NCBI GenBank assembly: GCA_937958885.1
Contig: CALGMT010000004.1
Coordinates: 1 to 64,000, forward strand
Length of the DNA: 64,000 nt
Direction of reading: 5' to 3'
Source of the DNA: an uncultured bacterium
GTDB taxonomy: Bacteria; Verrucomicrobiota; Kiritimatiellia; CAIVKH01
The position numbers and the translations under genes are program-made. Positions 1-8,681 of this stretch are shown piece by piece. The notes under the pieces are model-generated. The model searched no databases, was not told the origin of the DNA, and saw only the letters and a program-made list of their open reading frames with translations. Every line of letters begins with the position of its first letter. The first letter of the stretch is position 1.

Positions 1-1419
1 AATGCGTCCGAAGGGATTCTCCGCCACCACACGGCCTTCGCGCAGTAATTCGAGACGAACCTCGGCATCGCTTCCCCTCATATATATCATGTCCAGACCG
101 ACAGCATCCGGCACACGATCCGGAGTGAAGCGAATGACATACCGATCCATCTGATCGAATGATTCGCGATCAATCGAATGCAGCCACGGCGGCTTAGGGT
201 GATTGACGCCAATTGCTTGGAACGAAGAAGCCAGGTTCACGATAAACCTGTCGTCGTCCTGCACGTCCGTCCGTTGAGGAGCAGGCATCACGCCGTCTGG
301 TATGCGGTCATACACGCCATCTCTAACGAAGGAATACGTCGCGATGCCCTCCCACGGATACTTGAACTGAACACGCGCGCGCTCGATTTCCAGCGGCGGA
401 TCGTTCGGCGCTTCGGCGGAATTCCGAACCACGAGTTCATTGTCGCCGAGCTTCAACCACTCGTGGTCGATCATGCGCCACGCGCGGATCCGACGCCCGA
501 CCCGCGAAAGGCCGCCGCGTTCATCGGGCCAGTAGGCCGGATCTTCCAAATCGGGCCATTCAATGGACAGCGCGCCGATTCGCCGACCATTGAGCCACAC
601 CTCGGGCGGATGGCGCACATCCACATGTCGGAGCAGGACGTCGAAACGGGCGAGCGCGGGAATGGCATCAAGCGCAAAGGCCGCGGTGGCATAAGGCGAT
701 TCGTTTGCGGAATCGGCGGCCGCCACCGAAATCGAGGTTGGGCGCACATCCACGCCGTAGCCCGCGAAGGCCGTCAGCGGCTTCAGGAGATCGCCGGACT
801 GCGAGTCCGGAGAAATGATGAGGTCCGTTAGGACGGAAACATTTTTCGGATCGTACACCGGTGTCCGGACCCATGCCCGCGCGCCGCTGGCGAAATCGCC
901 GGCCGTCTGAAGGATGATTTCGTACGACGCGGGAATCGCCGAGATCATGCGGAGGGCCGATTCATCCTCGCGCGGAATCAAGAGTTGCACGACGGCCGCA
1001 TTCGGCGCCGTGCTCAACGGGATGCTGATGGTGACATTTCCAGATTCAGGCGCGCGCGACGCAATGTTGCCCATCAGGTCCGCCGAAACGACGTGTCGCC
1101 GCTCATCCAGCAAGCGAATGTACAAGCTCGAGACCGGACGCTGCAGCGCCGTTTCGAGCAGCAGATGATGAAAGGCGAGGCGGCGGTCGAGCGCGAGATC
1201 ATAGATGGCCCATTCCTGCGACCCATCCGTTGAGCGGGCGTACGCGCGCGAGACGGCAAACAACCATGCCGGACGATCCGGCGCGCCGGGGTCCAGCGGC
1301 GTGAAGCGATCACCGGTCAAGATCCGATAATCGTCCGGCTGCTCCGCAAACGAGAAAGAGCAGCCCAGTGCAGCGGCCATTGAGCAGAGAGCAATCGATA
1401 GCCGAATGTATGTGTTCAC
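1..1419 (-). CDS. Exported protein of unknown family, 3' end outside the window
   Basis: An uninterrupted frame of 473 codons runs off the left edge, so the C-terminus is not seen. The start is GTG at 1419, with AAGGGATGG about ten bases upstream; the nearby ATG at 1421 is out of frame and is followed at once by a stop. Residues 1-25 form a signal peptide: Arg6, a hydrophobic core, and cleavage after Ser-Phe-Ala. The rest has no membrane segment. A part near residues 265-320 (WLNGRRIG followed by Trp- and Tyr-rich turns) reads like a beta-sandwich of the carbohydrate- or galactose-binding type, but I cannot name a family. It is transcribed away from the mla operon. Secreted or periplasmic location is inferred from the signal peptide. 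Confidence 0.75.
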   Translation of the reverse strand, partial: MNTYIRLSIALCSMAAALGCSFSFAEQPDDYRILTGDRFTPLDPGAPDRPAWLFAVSRAYARSTDGSQEWAIYDLALDRRLAFHHLLLETALQRPVSSLYIRLLDERRHVVSADLMGNIASRAPESGNVTISIPLSTAPNAAVVQLLIPREDESALRMISAIPASYEIILQTAGDFASGARAWVRTPVYDPKNVSVLTDLIISPDSQSGDLLKPLTAFAGYGVDVRPTSISVAAADSANESPYATAAFALDAIPALARFDVLLRHVDVRHPPEVWLNGRRIGALSIEWPDLEDPAYWPDERGGLSRVGRRIRAWRMIDHEWLKLGDNELVVRNSAEAPNDPPLEIERARVQFKYPWEGIATYSFVRDGVYDRIPDGVMPAPQRTDVQDDDRFIVNLASSFQAIGVNHPKPPWLHSIDRESFDQMDRYVIRFTPDRVPDAVGLDMIYMRGSDAEVRLELLREGRVVAENPFGRI

Positions 1420-1605
1420 ATGCTGTCCATCCCTTAATTGGACCCTTCGGGCCCGCAATGCTGACACCATTTGAATCCTAATGTAAAACAAACAGCCTTG
1501 CACGCTGTTTTAATCGGGCGAATGCGCGCATCGCGAATGAATCCGGATCCGCATCGGGGGATGCGGATTGATAGGCCCTACGGAGACATGCATACTGCAC
1601 GGTTG

Positions 1606-2394
1606 ATGAGAGTGGTCTCGAAAACCGGCGCATGGGCAGTGTCGCGCGCGAGCGGACTGGCGCGGCTGCTGGCGGTCGCGTGGACGGCGCTGGCGGCTGG
1701 GGTGCAACCCCGTTACTGGCCGCCGCCGGTGCGCAATGTGCTCGCCCGGCAGATTTTATTCACCGGCTACGAGGCAATGCGTTTCATTTCGATGATCGCC
1801 CTGCTGGTCGGCGTGGCCGTCGTTGTGCAGACGCAGGTCGCGCTGACAAAGTTCGGGCAAAGCGGCTTGCTCGGCCCGATCCTCGTGATGGTCATCATTC
1901 GCGAGATCGGACCGCTGCTGACGAACTTTGTCGTCATCGGGCGGAGCGGCACCGCGATGACCACGGAACTCGCGAATATGAAGGTCAACGGCGAAGTGGA
2001 TCTGCTCGACGCGCAGGGACTCGATCCGTTCCTCTATTTGGTGCTCCCGCGCGCGCTGGGGGCGGCGATATCGATTTTCTGCCTCACGGTGGTGTTCATC
2101 GCGGTCTCGTTCATCGGCGGGTTCCTGATGGGCCTGCTCGTGGGCGCGAACACAGGGAACCCGGAACTGTTCATCCGCAGTGTCTTCGGCGCGCTATCGC
2201 CGGCGGATGTGCTAAATCTGCTGGTCAAATCCTTTGTGCCCGGCTTGTTGATGGGAACGATTTGCTGCGTCGAGGGGTTGAGCGTTCGCGCGGCGGTGAC
2301 GGAGGTCCCGCAGGCGGCCACGCGCGCGGTGGTGCGTTCGACTGCGGCGCTGTTCATTACATCGGCGTTCGTCTCGCTGGTGACCTACCTATGA
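1606..2394 (+). CDS. mlaE: MlaE/YrbE-type permease of a lipid ABC transporter
   Basis: This is a membrane permease of the MlaE family, which with an ATPase and an MCE protein moves phospholipids between the inner and outer membranes. From ATG 1606 it is 262 residues, the usual family size. The family signature REIGPLL lies at residues 99-105 and the coupling region GRSGTAMTTELANMKV at 112-127; four to five hydrophobic segments follow a basic N-terminus. In-frame ATGs at 1471 and 1588 would give longer proteins. The 1588 start has GGAG only two bases upstream, so the exact start is uncertain. The stop overlaps the next start as ATGA, indicating translational coupling with the mlaF-like gene. 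The permease looks fully conserved although its partner ATPase does not. Confidence 0.9.
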   Translation: MRVVSKTGAWAVSRASGLARLLAVAWTALAAGVQPRYWPPPVRNVLARQILFTGYEAMRFISMIALLVGVAVVVQTQVALTKFGQSGLLGPILVMVIIREIGPLLTNFVVIGRSGTAMTTELANMKVNGEVDLLDAQGLDPFLYLVLPRALGAAISIFCLTVVFIAVSFIGGFLMGLLVGANTGNPELFIRSVFGALSPADVLNLLVKSFVPGLLMGTICCVEGLSVRAAVTEVPQAATRAVVRSTAALFITSAFVSLVTYL

Positions 2395-3083
2395 ACCCGG
2401 TTCTCGATATGCGCGAGGTGGTGGTGGATCATCAACCGCCGTATGACACCGGACTGCGCGGCATTTCTCTTCAAGTATCCGCGGGCGAACTGGTGTTGAT
2501 CCGCGTGCCGGATGGCGAACCGATCACGCCGCTCGCGGACGCCGCGTCTGGGGTGATTGTGCCGGACGCGGGGGCTGCGCTCTTCGAGGGACGCGAATGG
2601 GCGTCGCGCTCCGCGGACGAAGCGGCGGCCGCTCGGGGTCGGATCGGCCGTGTATTCGAGCGCGCAGGTTGGTTGAGCAACCTGGATGTGGACGAAAACA
2701 TCACGCTCGCGCAGCGCTATCACAAGCGCCGGTCGCCGGAGGATACGCTGGAAGAAGCGCGCGCGCTGGCCCGCGAACTCGGCATCGGCGGGATTCCCGT
2801 GGGACGTCCGGCGTTCGTCGATCGCGAGTCGCTCCTGCGCTGTCAGTGGGTGCGCGCACTGATGGGCGCGCCGGCGTTACTCTTGCTCGAACGGCCGGCC
2901 CGCGATCTAACCGCAAACGAAGTCGCCCCGCTGGTCGAGGCCGTGAATCGGCGCCGCGAGAACGACGGGGTGGCGGTCGTCTGGCTGACCGATTCGCATG
3001 AACGGCTGGCCGATTCCGCGTTGCGGGCGGCTCGAAAATGTGCGATTGAAAGCGGCGTGCTGCGAACGCTGACCGAACCATGA
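2391..3083 (+). CDS. MlaF-like ABC nucleotide-binding protein lacking all ATPase motifs
   Basis: Position between mlaE and mlaD and overall layout identify this 230-residue protein as the MlaF counterpart, the ATPase of the lipid transporter. The fold outline is readable: the strand before Walker A (GELVLI, 32-37), a helical region, hydrophobic Walker B (LLLLERP, 163-169) and a C-terminal strand. Every catalytic motif is altered. The Walker A position reads VPDGEPIT (39-46) with no GKS/T; the Q-loop Gln is Glu90; the LSGGQ position reads ESLLRCQ; the Walker B acidic pair Asp-Glu is Glu-Arg; the D-loop is RDLT; the switch His is replaced in LTDSHE. The frame is intact and overlaps both neighbours by four bases, so it is not a decayed pseudogene. 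It is probably a pseudo-ATPase or a structural subunit. Confidence 0.8.
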   Translation: MNPVLDMREVVVDHQPPYDTGLRGISLQVSAGELVLIRVPDGEPITPLADAASGVIVPDAGAALFEGREWASRSADEAAAARGRIGRVFERAGWLSNLDVDENITLAQRYHKRRSPEDTLEEARALARELGIGGIPVGRPAFVDRESLLRCQWVRALMGAPALLLLERPARDLTANEVAPLVEAVNRRRENDGVAVVWLTDSHERLADSALRAARKCAIESGVLRTLTEP

Positions 3084-3967
3084 GCAAGCCGTTCAAATTT
3101 CGCTACGTCAACGAGATCGTCGGGACTTTTGTCCTGCTCGTTGTGGCCGCGTTGATCGCAGGGATCATTCTCGCGGGCCGCGCGCAGGATTGGTTCGAGC
3201 CCGTACACGAGATTCGCCTGGAATTTCCGGAAGAAGGGTCGCTCGGTCTCCAGCGCGGCGCGGAAATTCAAATCCTCGGCGCGACCGTCGGTCGCGTCGG
3301 GAAAATTCGCGTCAAGGAAGACGGATCCATGTACACGACCCTCGCGATCAAAGGCGATTTCATCCGCTTTGTGCGGGAAGATTCGCGCGCGATCGTGAAA
3401 AAGAAACTCGTCGTCACCGGTGACGCCTTTGTGGAAATCACCCAGGGCCGGGGCGCGCCGCTCGGCGAGGAACCGGTCATGCGGGCGGAGCGCGACACCG
3501 AAATCATCGAGTTGGCTCAAGAATTGATAAAAGACGTGCAAGAAGCCGTGCTTCCTCTTCTTGAAGAATACACCAAGCTGGCCGCCGATCTGCGCGACGA
3601 GAACAAAGCGCTGATGAAGACCCTCGCGAATGTCGAGGTCATCACACGCGGACTCGCGGAGGGCGAGGGCAGCGCGGGCGTATTGCTGCGCGACCCGGCC
3701 GCCGCGCGCGAGATCGAAGCCCTGTTGAGCGAATTGCGCGCGGTGCTGGCCGACATCAAGGAAACCACCGCGCGCCTGCCCGCGATGGCCGCCACCGTCG
3801 GCGGCGAGGTGGATGCGCTACCCGGCACGGTCGTGCAAGTGAATGAAACCTTGCGCGAGTCCGAGCGGCTGATACAGGGCATTCAACAGCACTGGCTCAT
3901 TCGTAAATACGTGCCGAGCGACCGGCTTCCCGACATGATCCCAGCCATCCAAGCGGGGGGACCGTGA
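3080..3967 (+). CDS. mlaD: MlaD-type MCE domain protein
   Basis: This is an MCE-domain substrate-binding protein of the Mla lipid transport system, anchored in the inner membrane and facing the periplasm. It has 295 residues: a short cytoplasmic N-terminus, one membrane segment at about 13-33, an MCE domain at about 38-120 with the characteristic GLQRGAEIQILGATVGRV run, then a long charged coiled-coil region (about 125-245). It is longer than E. coli MlaD (about 183 residues), as in other MCE proteins with a helical C-terminal tube. ATG 3080 overlaps the previous stop, and its own stop overlaps the next GTG start, so it sits inside a tightly coupled operon. Confidence 0.9.
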   Translation: MSKPFKFRYVNEIVGTFVLLVVAALIAGIILAGRAQDWFEPVHEIRLEFPEEGSLGLQRGAEIQILGATVGRVGKIRVKEDGSMYTTLAIKGDFIRFVREDSRAIVKKKLVVTGDAFVEITQGRGAPLGEEPVMRAERDTEIIELAQELIKDVQEAVLPLLEEYTKLAADLRDENKALMKTLANVEVITRGLAEGEGSAGVLLRDPAAAREIEALLSELRAVLADIKETTARLPAMAATVGGEVDALPGTVVQVNETLRESERLIQGIQQHWLIRKYVPSDRLPDMIPAIQAGGP

Positions 3968-4905
3968 AGCGCCTGTCACATTTCGTACGCTGCGCGATGA
4001 TGCCGGCGCTGATTGGAGCGGCCGCGGGTTGTCGGAGTGCGCCCAAAATCGTTGACCGGCCGGATCCGACGCTCGCTCAGTTCGTTTCCTCTGCCCAGTC
4101 CGCTTTCTCACTAAACAGCTTCTCTCGCGCTGCCCGTTTTTACGAACTCGCGCTCCAGCGCGCCCGCGCCATGGATGACACCGCGGAAATCGGCAAACAG
4201 GCCTATAATCTGGCCGCCGTGCTCCATTTGGACGGCCGCTCCGCCGACGCGGTGCCGTACCTCTGGGAGGCTGAAACGGCGTTTGCGCAGCTCCGCATCG
4301 ATCTGGGGCCGGTCCTCTTGCTGCGCGCTCGGGCGCTACGCGCGGTTGGAGACGCGGAAAACGCCGAGGCGGCGATCCGGCGCGTGGTCGAACTCAACAC
4401 CCCGCGCGACGTCCAGGCGCAGGCATGGTTGCTGTACGGCCACCTTGCGTTGGACGCGGAAAACGGCGGCGAATGCGAGAAGGCCTTATCGCGCGCGCGC
4501 GCGCTGGCGTCGGACGATCCGGCGCTGCGGGCGGGGATCGAGGGGCTCTCCGCGCGCCTCGCGCTTCGCAGCGGATCGCCGGCGGGCGCCGGCGCGGCAT
4601 TTGATCGCGAAGCGGAATATTTTCGACGCGCCGGCCGCTTCCGCGATATGGCCGACGCCCTCGAGCGCGCGGGATCGGCGTACGCCGAAGCAGGCGACGC
4701 GCACGAGGCCGGCGCGCGTTTTTATCGCGCCGCGCGCAGCTTCTTCGGGCAAGGCGATACTCCGCGTGCGCTCCGCGCGATTGAGCGCGCCGCGGCGTCT
4801 GCGGAAGAAGGACGGGAGTTCGCCTGGGGTCCTGCCGTGGCGTCGCTGTTTGAAGAGATTCGTCGAACGCCGGTGGCCGGCGGACCAGTCGAATCGAATG
4901 AATAA
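3964..4905 (+). CDS. TPR-repeat lipoprotein of the mla operon
   Basis: The protein has 313 residues and starts at GTG 3964, four bases inside mlaD. The first 23 residues are a lipoprotein signal with the lipobox Ala-Ala-Gly-Cys and Cys23 as the lipidation site. The rest is almost wholly helical with repeated Ala/Tyr/Leu spacing typical of tetratricopeptide repeats (for example AARFYELALQRA, AEAAIRRVVELN, AGARFYRAARSFF). No catalytic motif is seen. Coupling to mlaD suggests a periplasmic scaffold or outer-membrane partner for the MCE complex, perhaps in the role that the MlaA/MlaC proteins or an ABC-associated lipoprotein play elsewhere. That role is inference. Confidence 0.8.
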   Translation: MKRLSHFVRCAMMPALIGAAAGCRSAPKIVDRPDPTLAQFVSSAQSAFSLNSFSRAARFYELALQRARAMDDTAEIGKQAYNLAAVLHLDGRSADAVPYLWEAETAFAQLRIDLGPVLLLRARALRAVGDAENAEAAIRRVVELNTPRDVQAQAWLLYGHLALDAENGGECEKALSRARALASDDPALRAGIEGLSARLALRSGSPAGAGAAFDREAEYFRRAGRFRDMADALERAGSAYAEAGDAHEAGARFYRAARSFFGQGDTPRALRAIERAAASAEEGREFAWGPAVASLFEEIRRTPVAGGPVESNE

Positions 4906-4970
4906 GGGTAAACATCCGGGCGTCTGAAGAGTCGAATTAATTGCGTTTTAGATTGGGAGGAACACACGTG

Positions 4971-5438
4971 ATGAAAAAACTTTTGCTCGTTCTCGCGCTG
5001 ACCGCCGGCGTAGCCGCCGCGGCCTCCGCGCAGGAGACGCTTTTTATCGGCGTGCAATCTGCGCCGCTTCGCGCCAACCCGTCGCCGTTTGCCCAAATAG
5101 TCGCGACCTTGTCGCACGGCGACGCGGTGACGGTGGTGGCGCGTCAAACCGGCTGGATCCAAGTCCGATCTGCCTCCGGCGCCACAGGGTGGGCGAACCA
5201 GACGCTTTTCCAGCGTGATCGCGTGGTGATGACTGCCGGAACAAGCGATGCGCGCACCGGCGCGTCGGCCCGTGAACAGGCCGCCGCAGCGAAAGGGTTC
5301 TCGCCTCAAGTGGAATCGCAGTATCGGGAGCAAAATCCCGAAATGTCCAACGCGTATGCAATCATCGATCGAATGGAGGCCGCCCGCGTATCGGAAGACG
5401 AAGTCGTGAGGTTTCTGCGACAAGGAGGATTGCTGTGA
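4971..5438 (+). CDS. Secreted bacterial SH3-domain protein
   Basis: The protein has 155 residues and starts at ATG 4971, ten bases after GGGAGG. A longer in-frame start at 4941 would bury the signal peptide, so it is rejected. Residues 1-20 are a typical signal peptide ending Ala-Ser-Ala. Residues about 25-85 form an SH3b domain (PLRANPSP, then GDAVTVVARQTGWIQVR and GATGWAN), a module that usually binds cell-wall peptides. The C-terminal third is a helical tail with no known motif. The stop overlaps the start of the M48 protease gene, so the two are likely made together and act in the periplasm. Confidence 0.8.
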   Translation: MKKLLLVLALTAGVAAAASAQETLFIGVQSAPLRANPSPFAQIVATLSHGDAVTVVARQTGWIQVRSASGATGWANQTLFQRDRVVMTAGTSDARTGASAREQAAAAKGFSPQVESQYREQNPEMSNAYAIIDRMEAARVSEDEVVRFLRQGGLL

Positions 5439-6337
5439 ATCGAATCGTATGGATGCGTATCGGAACAGCCGCGCTTCTCGCGATCGGCGCGCTGACGCTG
5501 AACGGGTGCGCCACGGTCGCGCAGGTCGGCGCGGCGGCGGGCGTCATCACGCCGCAGCAGGCTGAAACGTTGGCCAACACGTTCAAGGACTTCACGCCGG
5601 AGAACGAATACTACCTCGGGCGCGCGGTTGGGGCGACGATTCTTCAGCGTTATCCTGTTTACGAAAACGAGAATGCCGCCCGTTACGTGCGCCTCATCGG
5701 GCAAGCATGCGCGCAGGCGTCCGACATGCCGGTCACCTTCAGAGGCTATTCATTCCTGCTCCTCGATTCCGATGAAGTCAACGCTTTCGCGGCGCCGGGC
5801 GGCTTCATCTTCGTCACGCGCGGGATGCTCCGCCTCTGCCAAAATGAGGACGACCTCGCTGCTGTGCTCGCTCACGAAGTGGCGCATGTCCAGCTCAAGC
5901 ACGGCGTCAATGCGATCAGCAGTGGGCGCAAGCTCGAATCCCTCCGAATCCTCGCGTCCGTCGGCGTGAGCCAATTCGGCAGCGCGGAACTTGTCAACAC
6001 GCTCGATCAGCTAAACCAGTTGACAGAGCTTTTTGGCGCAAGCGTCGGCGACATCGTCAATTCCCTGGTCTTGAAAGGCTACTCGCGCGAGCAGGAATAC
6101 GAAGCCGATCGCGTCGCCATCACGATCATGGAACGGCTCGGCTATGATCCCGCTGCGCTGACGCGCGTGCTTGAGCGCATGGATTCGAAGGTGCACAGAG
6201 GCGGTCCCGGCTTCGGAAGCACCCATCCGCCGCCGGCCGACCGCATCCGCGCCGCTTCCAAGCGCATCACCGCGCGAGAGGCCGCCGAATCCGCTGCCCG
6301 TGAGAAGCGCTTCGCAAAAGCCATGCAGGGCGTATGA
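5435..6337 (+). CDS. M48-family metalloprotease lipoprotein
   Basis: This is a zinc metallopeptidase of family M48 (the Oma1/BepA/LoiP type), predicted to be a periplasmic lipoprotein. The GTG start at 5435 overlaps the previous stop. A lipobox ends at Cys25 (Leu-Asn-Gly-Cys). The zinc motif HEVAH is at residues 147-151 and the third ligand is in EYEAD at 221-225; the H-x-P-P of STHPPPADR, usual for the family, is near residue 265. In E. coli BepA and LoiP act in outer-membrane protein and envelope quality control. Coupling to an SH3 protein and the mla genes supports a similar envelope maintenance role, which is inference. Confidence 0.88.
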   Translation: MNRIVWMRIGTAALLAIGALTLNGCATVAQVGAAAGVITPQQAETLANTFKDFTPENEYYLGRAVGATILQRYPVYENENAARYVRLIGQACAQASDMPVTFRGYSFLLLDSDEVNAFAAPGGFIFVTRGMLRLCQNEDDLAAVLAHEVAHVQLKHGVNAISSGRKLESLRILASVGVSQFGSAELVNTLDQLNQLTELFGASVGDIVNSLVLKGYSREQEYEADRVAITIMERLGYDPAALTRVLERMDSKVHRGGPGFGSTHPPPADRIRAASKRITAREAAESAAREKRFAKAMQGV

Positions 6338-6430
6338 AGCGCGCGGCGTCCCATCGGATTTTGCGTTGAACCCGTTGCCGGCCGCTAGGACCCGCTGCAT
6401 CGCGGCTCTTCCATTTGCCCGTCGGACACG

Positions 6431-8551
6431 ATGATGCGCCTACTTCATGGAGCGGGGATCGGGGTTGCCGCGGCGGTGTTGGCCACGGTGTGCTGGCTCG
6501 CGGGCTGGCTCGACACGTTGGAGTATTCGACGTGGGGCGTACGCGTGCGCGCCTTCGCCAAGCCGCTGCCGTCCACGGAGCAGATCAAGCTCATTCTGAT
6601 CGACCAAGCGAGCCTGGACTGGGCCGCGCGCGAAAACGATCTGCGCTGGCCGTGGATGCGGCAGGCGTATGCGCCGATCGTCGAATTCTGCCGCCGCGGC
6701 GGCGCGAAGGCGATTGTCTTCGATATCCTCTACACCGAGACCTCGATGTACGGCGTGGACGACGACGAGTTGTTCGGCGCGGCGATTGGCGCTCGCCCCG
6801 ACTTCATCGGCGCGTTTTTCACCGGCGATCAGGCGGCGCAGACCCTGCAATGGCCGCCCTACGCGCCGCGCCCCTCATGGTCAATCGAGGGATTGAATGA
6901 CTGGCTGACGCCGGCCCGCCGCAAGCAGCTTGAAGATCCCGCGGCCGCCTTCCCCGTTCCCCATATCGCGCGCGCGTCCGCCGCGATCGGGACCGTGCGG
7001 CTCGTTCCGGATCGCGACGGGGTCTTCCGCCGCATCGCGCCGTTTCGCCTCTTCGACGACACGCCGGTTCCGACGCTGGGGCTCGCGGCCTATCTGATGG
7101 GGCGCAGCCCCGAGAACGCGACGCCCCTCGCCATTCGCGAAGGAGAATTTCGGATCGGCGACGTGCGCATGCCGATCGACCGCAACGGCCGAGTCATTCT
7201 GCGCTATCGCGGACCCAGCGGCACGCACCAGGCATTCGCCGCCGCCGCCGTCATTCAATCCGAGCTGCGTCTGCAGGAAGGCGCTGAACCGTCGATCGAT
7301 CCGGAGGTGTTCAAAGATAAATACGTGCTGCTGGGCGCCAGCGCGCCCGGCCTCAAGGATCTCAAGCCCACGCCGGTGGATGGCGATTATCCCGGTGTGG
7401 AAATCCACGCGACGCTGCTCGACAACCTCCTCGCGCGCGACGCGATTCGCGACGCGCCGACCGCCGGCGTCATCGCGTTAATATTTCTCCTGAGCATCGC
7501 CGCCGCCGCCGCGATTGTCGCGATTAGCGGCTCCCTGAACAACATCTGGGGATTTCTGATCTTCCTCCCCATCCCGTTTGCCGTCGGCGCGTTCGCGTAT
7601 CAATCCGGATTCTGGTGGCCCGTGCTCGCGCCGGCGATGGGGACCGCCGTTGCCCTGGTCGGCGGCGTGCTGTTGAACTACGCGACCGAAGGGCGGCAGA
7701 AGCGCTTCATCAAGTCCGCGTTCAAGCAATACCTCGGCGAGACGGTCATCGACCAGATCATTGCGGACCCGTCGAAGCTCGCGCTGGGCGGCGAGCGCAA
7801 GGAATTGACGATGTTCTTCTCGGATCTTGAAAAGTTTTCCACCTTTTCCGAGAAACTCGAACCGCCGCAGTTGATCGATCTGCTGAACGCTTTTCTCTCC
7901 GACATGGGCCGCGTGCTGATGGAGGAGGGCGGGTATGTGGACAAGTATATCGGCGACGCCATCGTTGCCTTCTGGAACGCCCCGCTCGCGCAGCCGGACC
8001 ACGCCGCCCGCGCGATCCGCGCCGCGCTCCGCTGCCAGCAGATTCTGCGGGAGAAACAATCCATATTTTCCGCCAAGGCCGCGGGCATGCCGGTCCGCAT
8101 GCGCATCGGCCTCAACACCGGCGAAGTCGTTGTCGGCAACATGGGGTCCGAGGTGCGGTTCAACTACACGATGCTCGGCGATGCCGCTAATCTCGCCGCA
8201 CGGCTCGAAGGCGCAAACAAGGCGTTCGGCACCTACATCCTCGCGGCGGAAAGCACCTGGCGCGCGGCGGGCGCCGCTGCGTTCGGACGGGAACTGGGCC
8301 TTTTGCAAGTGGTCGGGCGCAAGCAGCCGGTGCGCGTGTATGAGCCAATGGCGCTGCGCCGGGAGGACCTGCCCGCGTGGCTGTCCGATTACGAGGCCGC
8401 GCTGCGCGCCGTTGCGGAAAAACGATGGGCCGAGGCTATTGCGCAATTCGAAAAAATCCCGGACGATCCCACCTCCCAGCTTTATGTCCGCAAGCTCCGC
8501 GCGCTCAATGGCGCGGATTGGGACGGGGTGTGGGCGTTGTCGGAAAAATAG
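6431..8551 (+). CDS. CHASE2-domain class III adenylate/guanylate cyclase
   Basis: This 706-residue membrane sensor makes a cyclic nucleotide. After one N-terminal membrane segment comes an extracytoplasmic CHASE2 domain (about 30-335), then three membrane segments (about 342-420: AGVIALIFLL, IWGFLIFLP, WPVLAPAMG), then a class III cyclase domain (about 450-640). Catalytic features are present: both metal Asp residues (FFSDLEKFST and DKYIGDAIVAFW), the substrate-selecting Lys in DKYIGD, and the Asn/Arg transition-state pair in LGDAANLAARLEG. The Asp of the dimer half (YTMLGD) favours ATP. The last 60 residues are helical and TPR-like. It starts 93 bases after the M48 gene and may share its transcript. 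What CHASE2 senses cannot be read here. Confidence 0.9.
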   Translation: MMRLLHGAGIGVAAAVLATVCWLAGWLDTLEYSTWGVRVRAFAKPLPSTEQIKLILIDQASLDWAARENDLRWPWMRQAYAPIVEFCRRGGAKAIVFDILYTETSMYGVDDDELFGAAIGARPDFIGAFFTGDQAAQTLQWPPYAPRPSWSIEGLNDWLTPARRKQLEDPAAAFPVPHIARASAAIGTVRLVPDRDGVFRRIAPFRLFDDTPVPTLGLAAYLMGRSPENATPLAIREGEFRIGDVRMPIDRNGRVILRYRGPSGTHQAFAAAAVIQSELRLQEGAEPSIDPEVFKDKYVLLGASAPGLKDLKPTPVDGDYPGVEIHATLLDNLLARDAIRDAPTAGVIALIFLLSIAAAAAIVAISGSLNNIWGFLIFLPIPFAVGAFAYQSGFWWPVLAPAMGTAVALVGGVLLNYATEGRQKRFIKSAFKQYLGETVIDQIIADPSKLALGGERKELTMFFSDLEKFSTFSEKLEPPQLIDLLNAFLSDMGRVLMEEGGYVDKYIGDAIVAFWNAPLAQPDHAARAIRAALRCQQILREKQSIFSAKAAGMPVRMRIGLNTGEVVVGNMGSEVRFNYTMLGDAANLAARLEGANKAFGTYILAAESTWRAAGAAAFGRELGLLQVVGRKQPVRVYEPMALRREDLPAWLSDYEAALRAVAEKRWAEAIAQFEKIPDDPTSQLYVRKLRALNGADWDGVWALSEK

Positions 8552-8562
8552 GGGCGCGCACC

Positions 8563-8618
8563 AAAAAAGTTTTTACAGAGCATGGAAGTTCTAAAAAAAG
8601 TTTTTACAGAGCATGGAA
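8563..8618 (+). repeat. Extragenic repeat, two direct copies
   Basis: Two head-to-tail copies (8563-8587 and 8593-8618) consist of an A-run, G, T5 and then ACAGAGCATGGAA, separated by five bases. They fill the gap between the cyclase stop and the next gene. The same unit recurs at 28067-28146 and 57760-57821. Confidence 0.85.
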
Positions 8619-8681
8619 CTTTCGCGTTGTCCGGTTTTGCGGGTTGGCCCGCGATTCCGCGGTTCGCACGTTAGGATCACC

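Noticed and set aside
2391..3083. mlaF-like gene as a pseudogene
   Set aside because: No stop or frameshift is present and both overlaps are kept; a decaying gene would not lose only motif residues.
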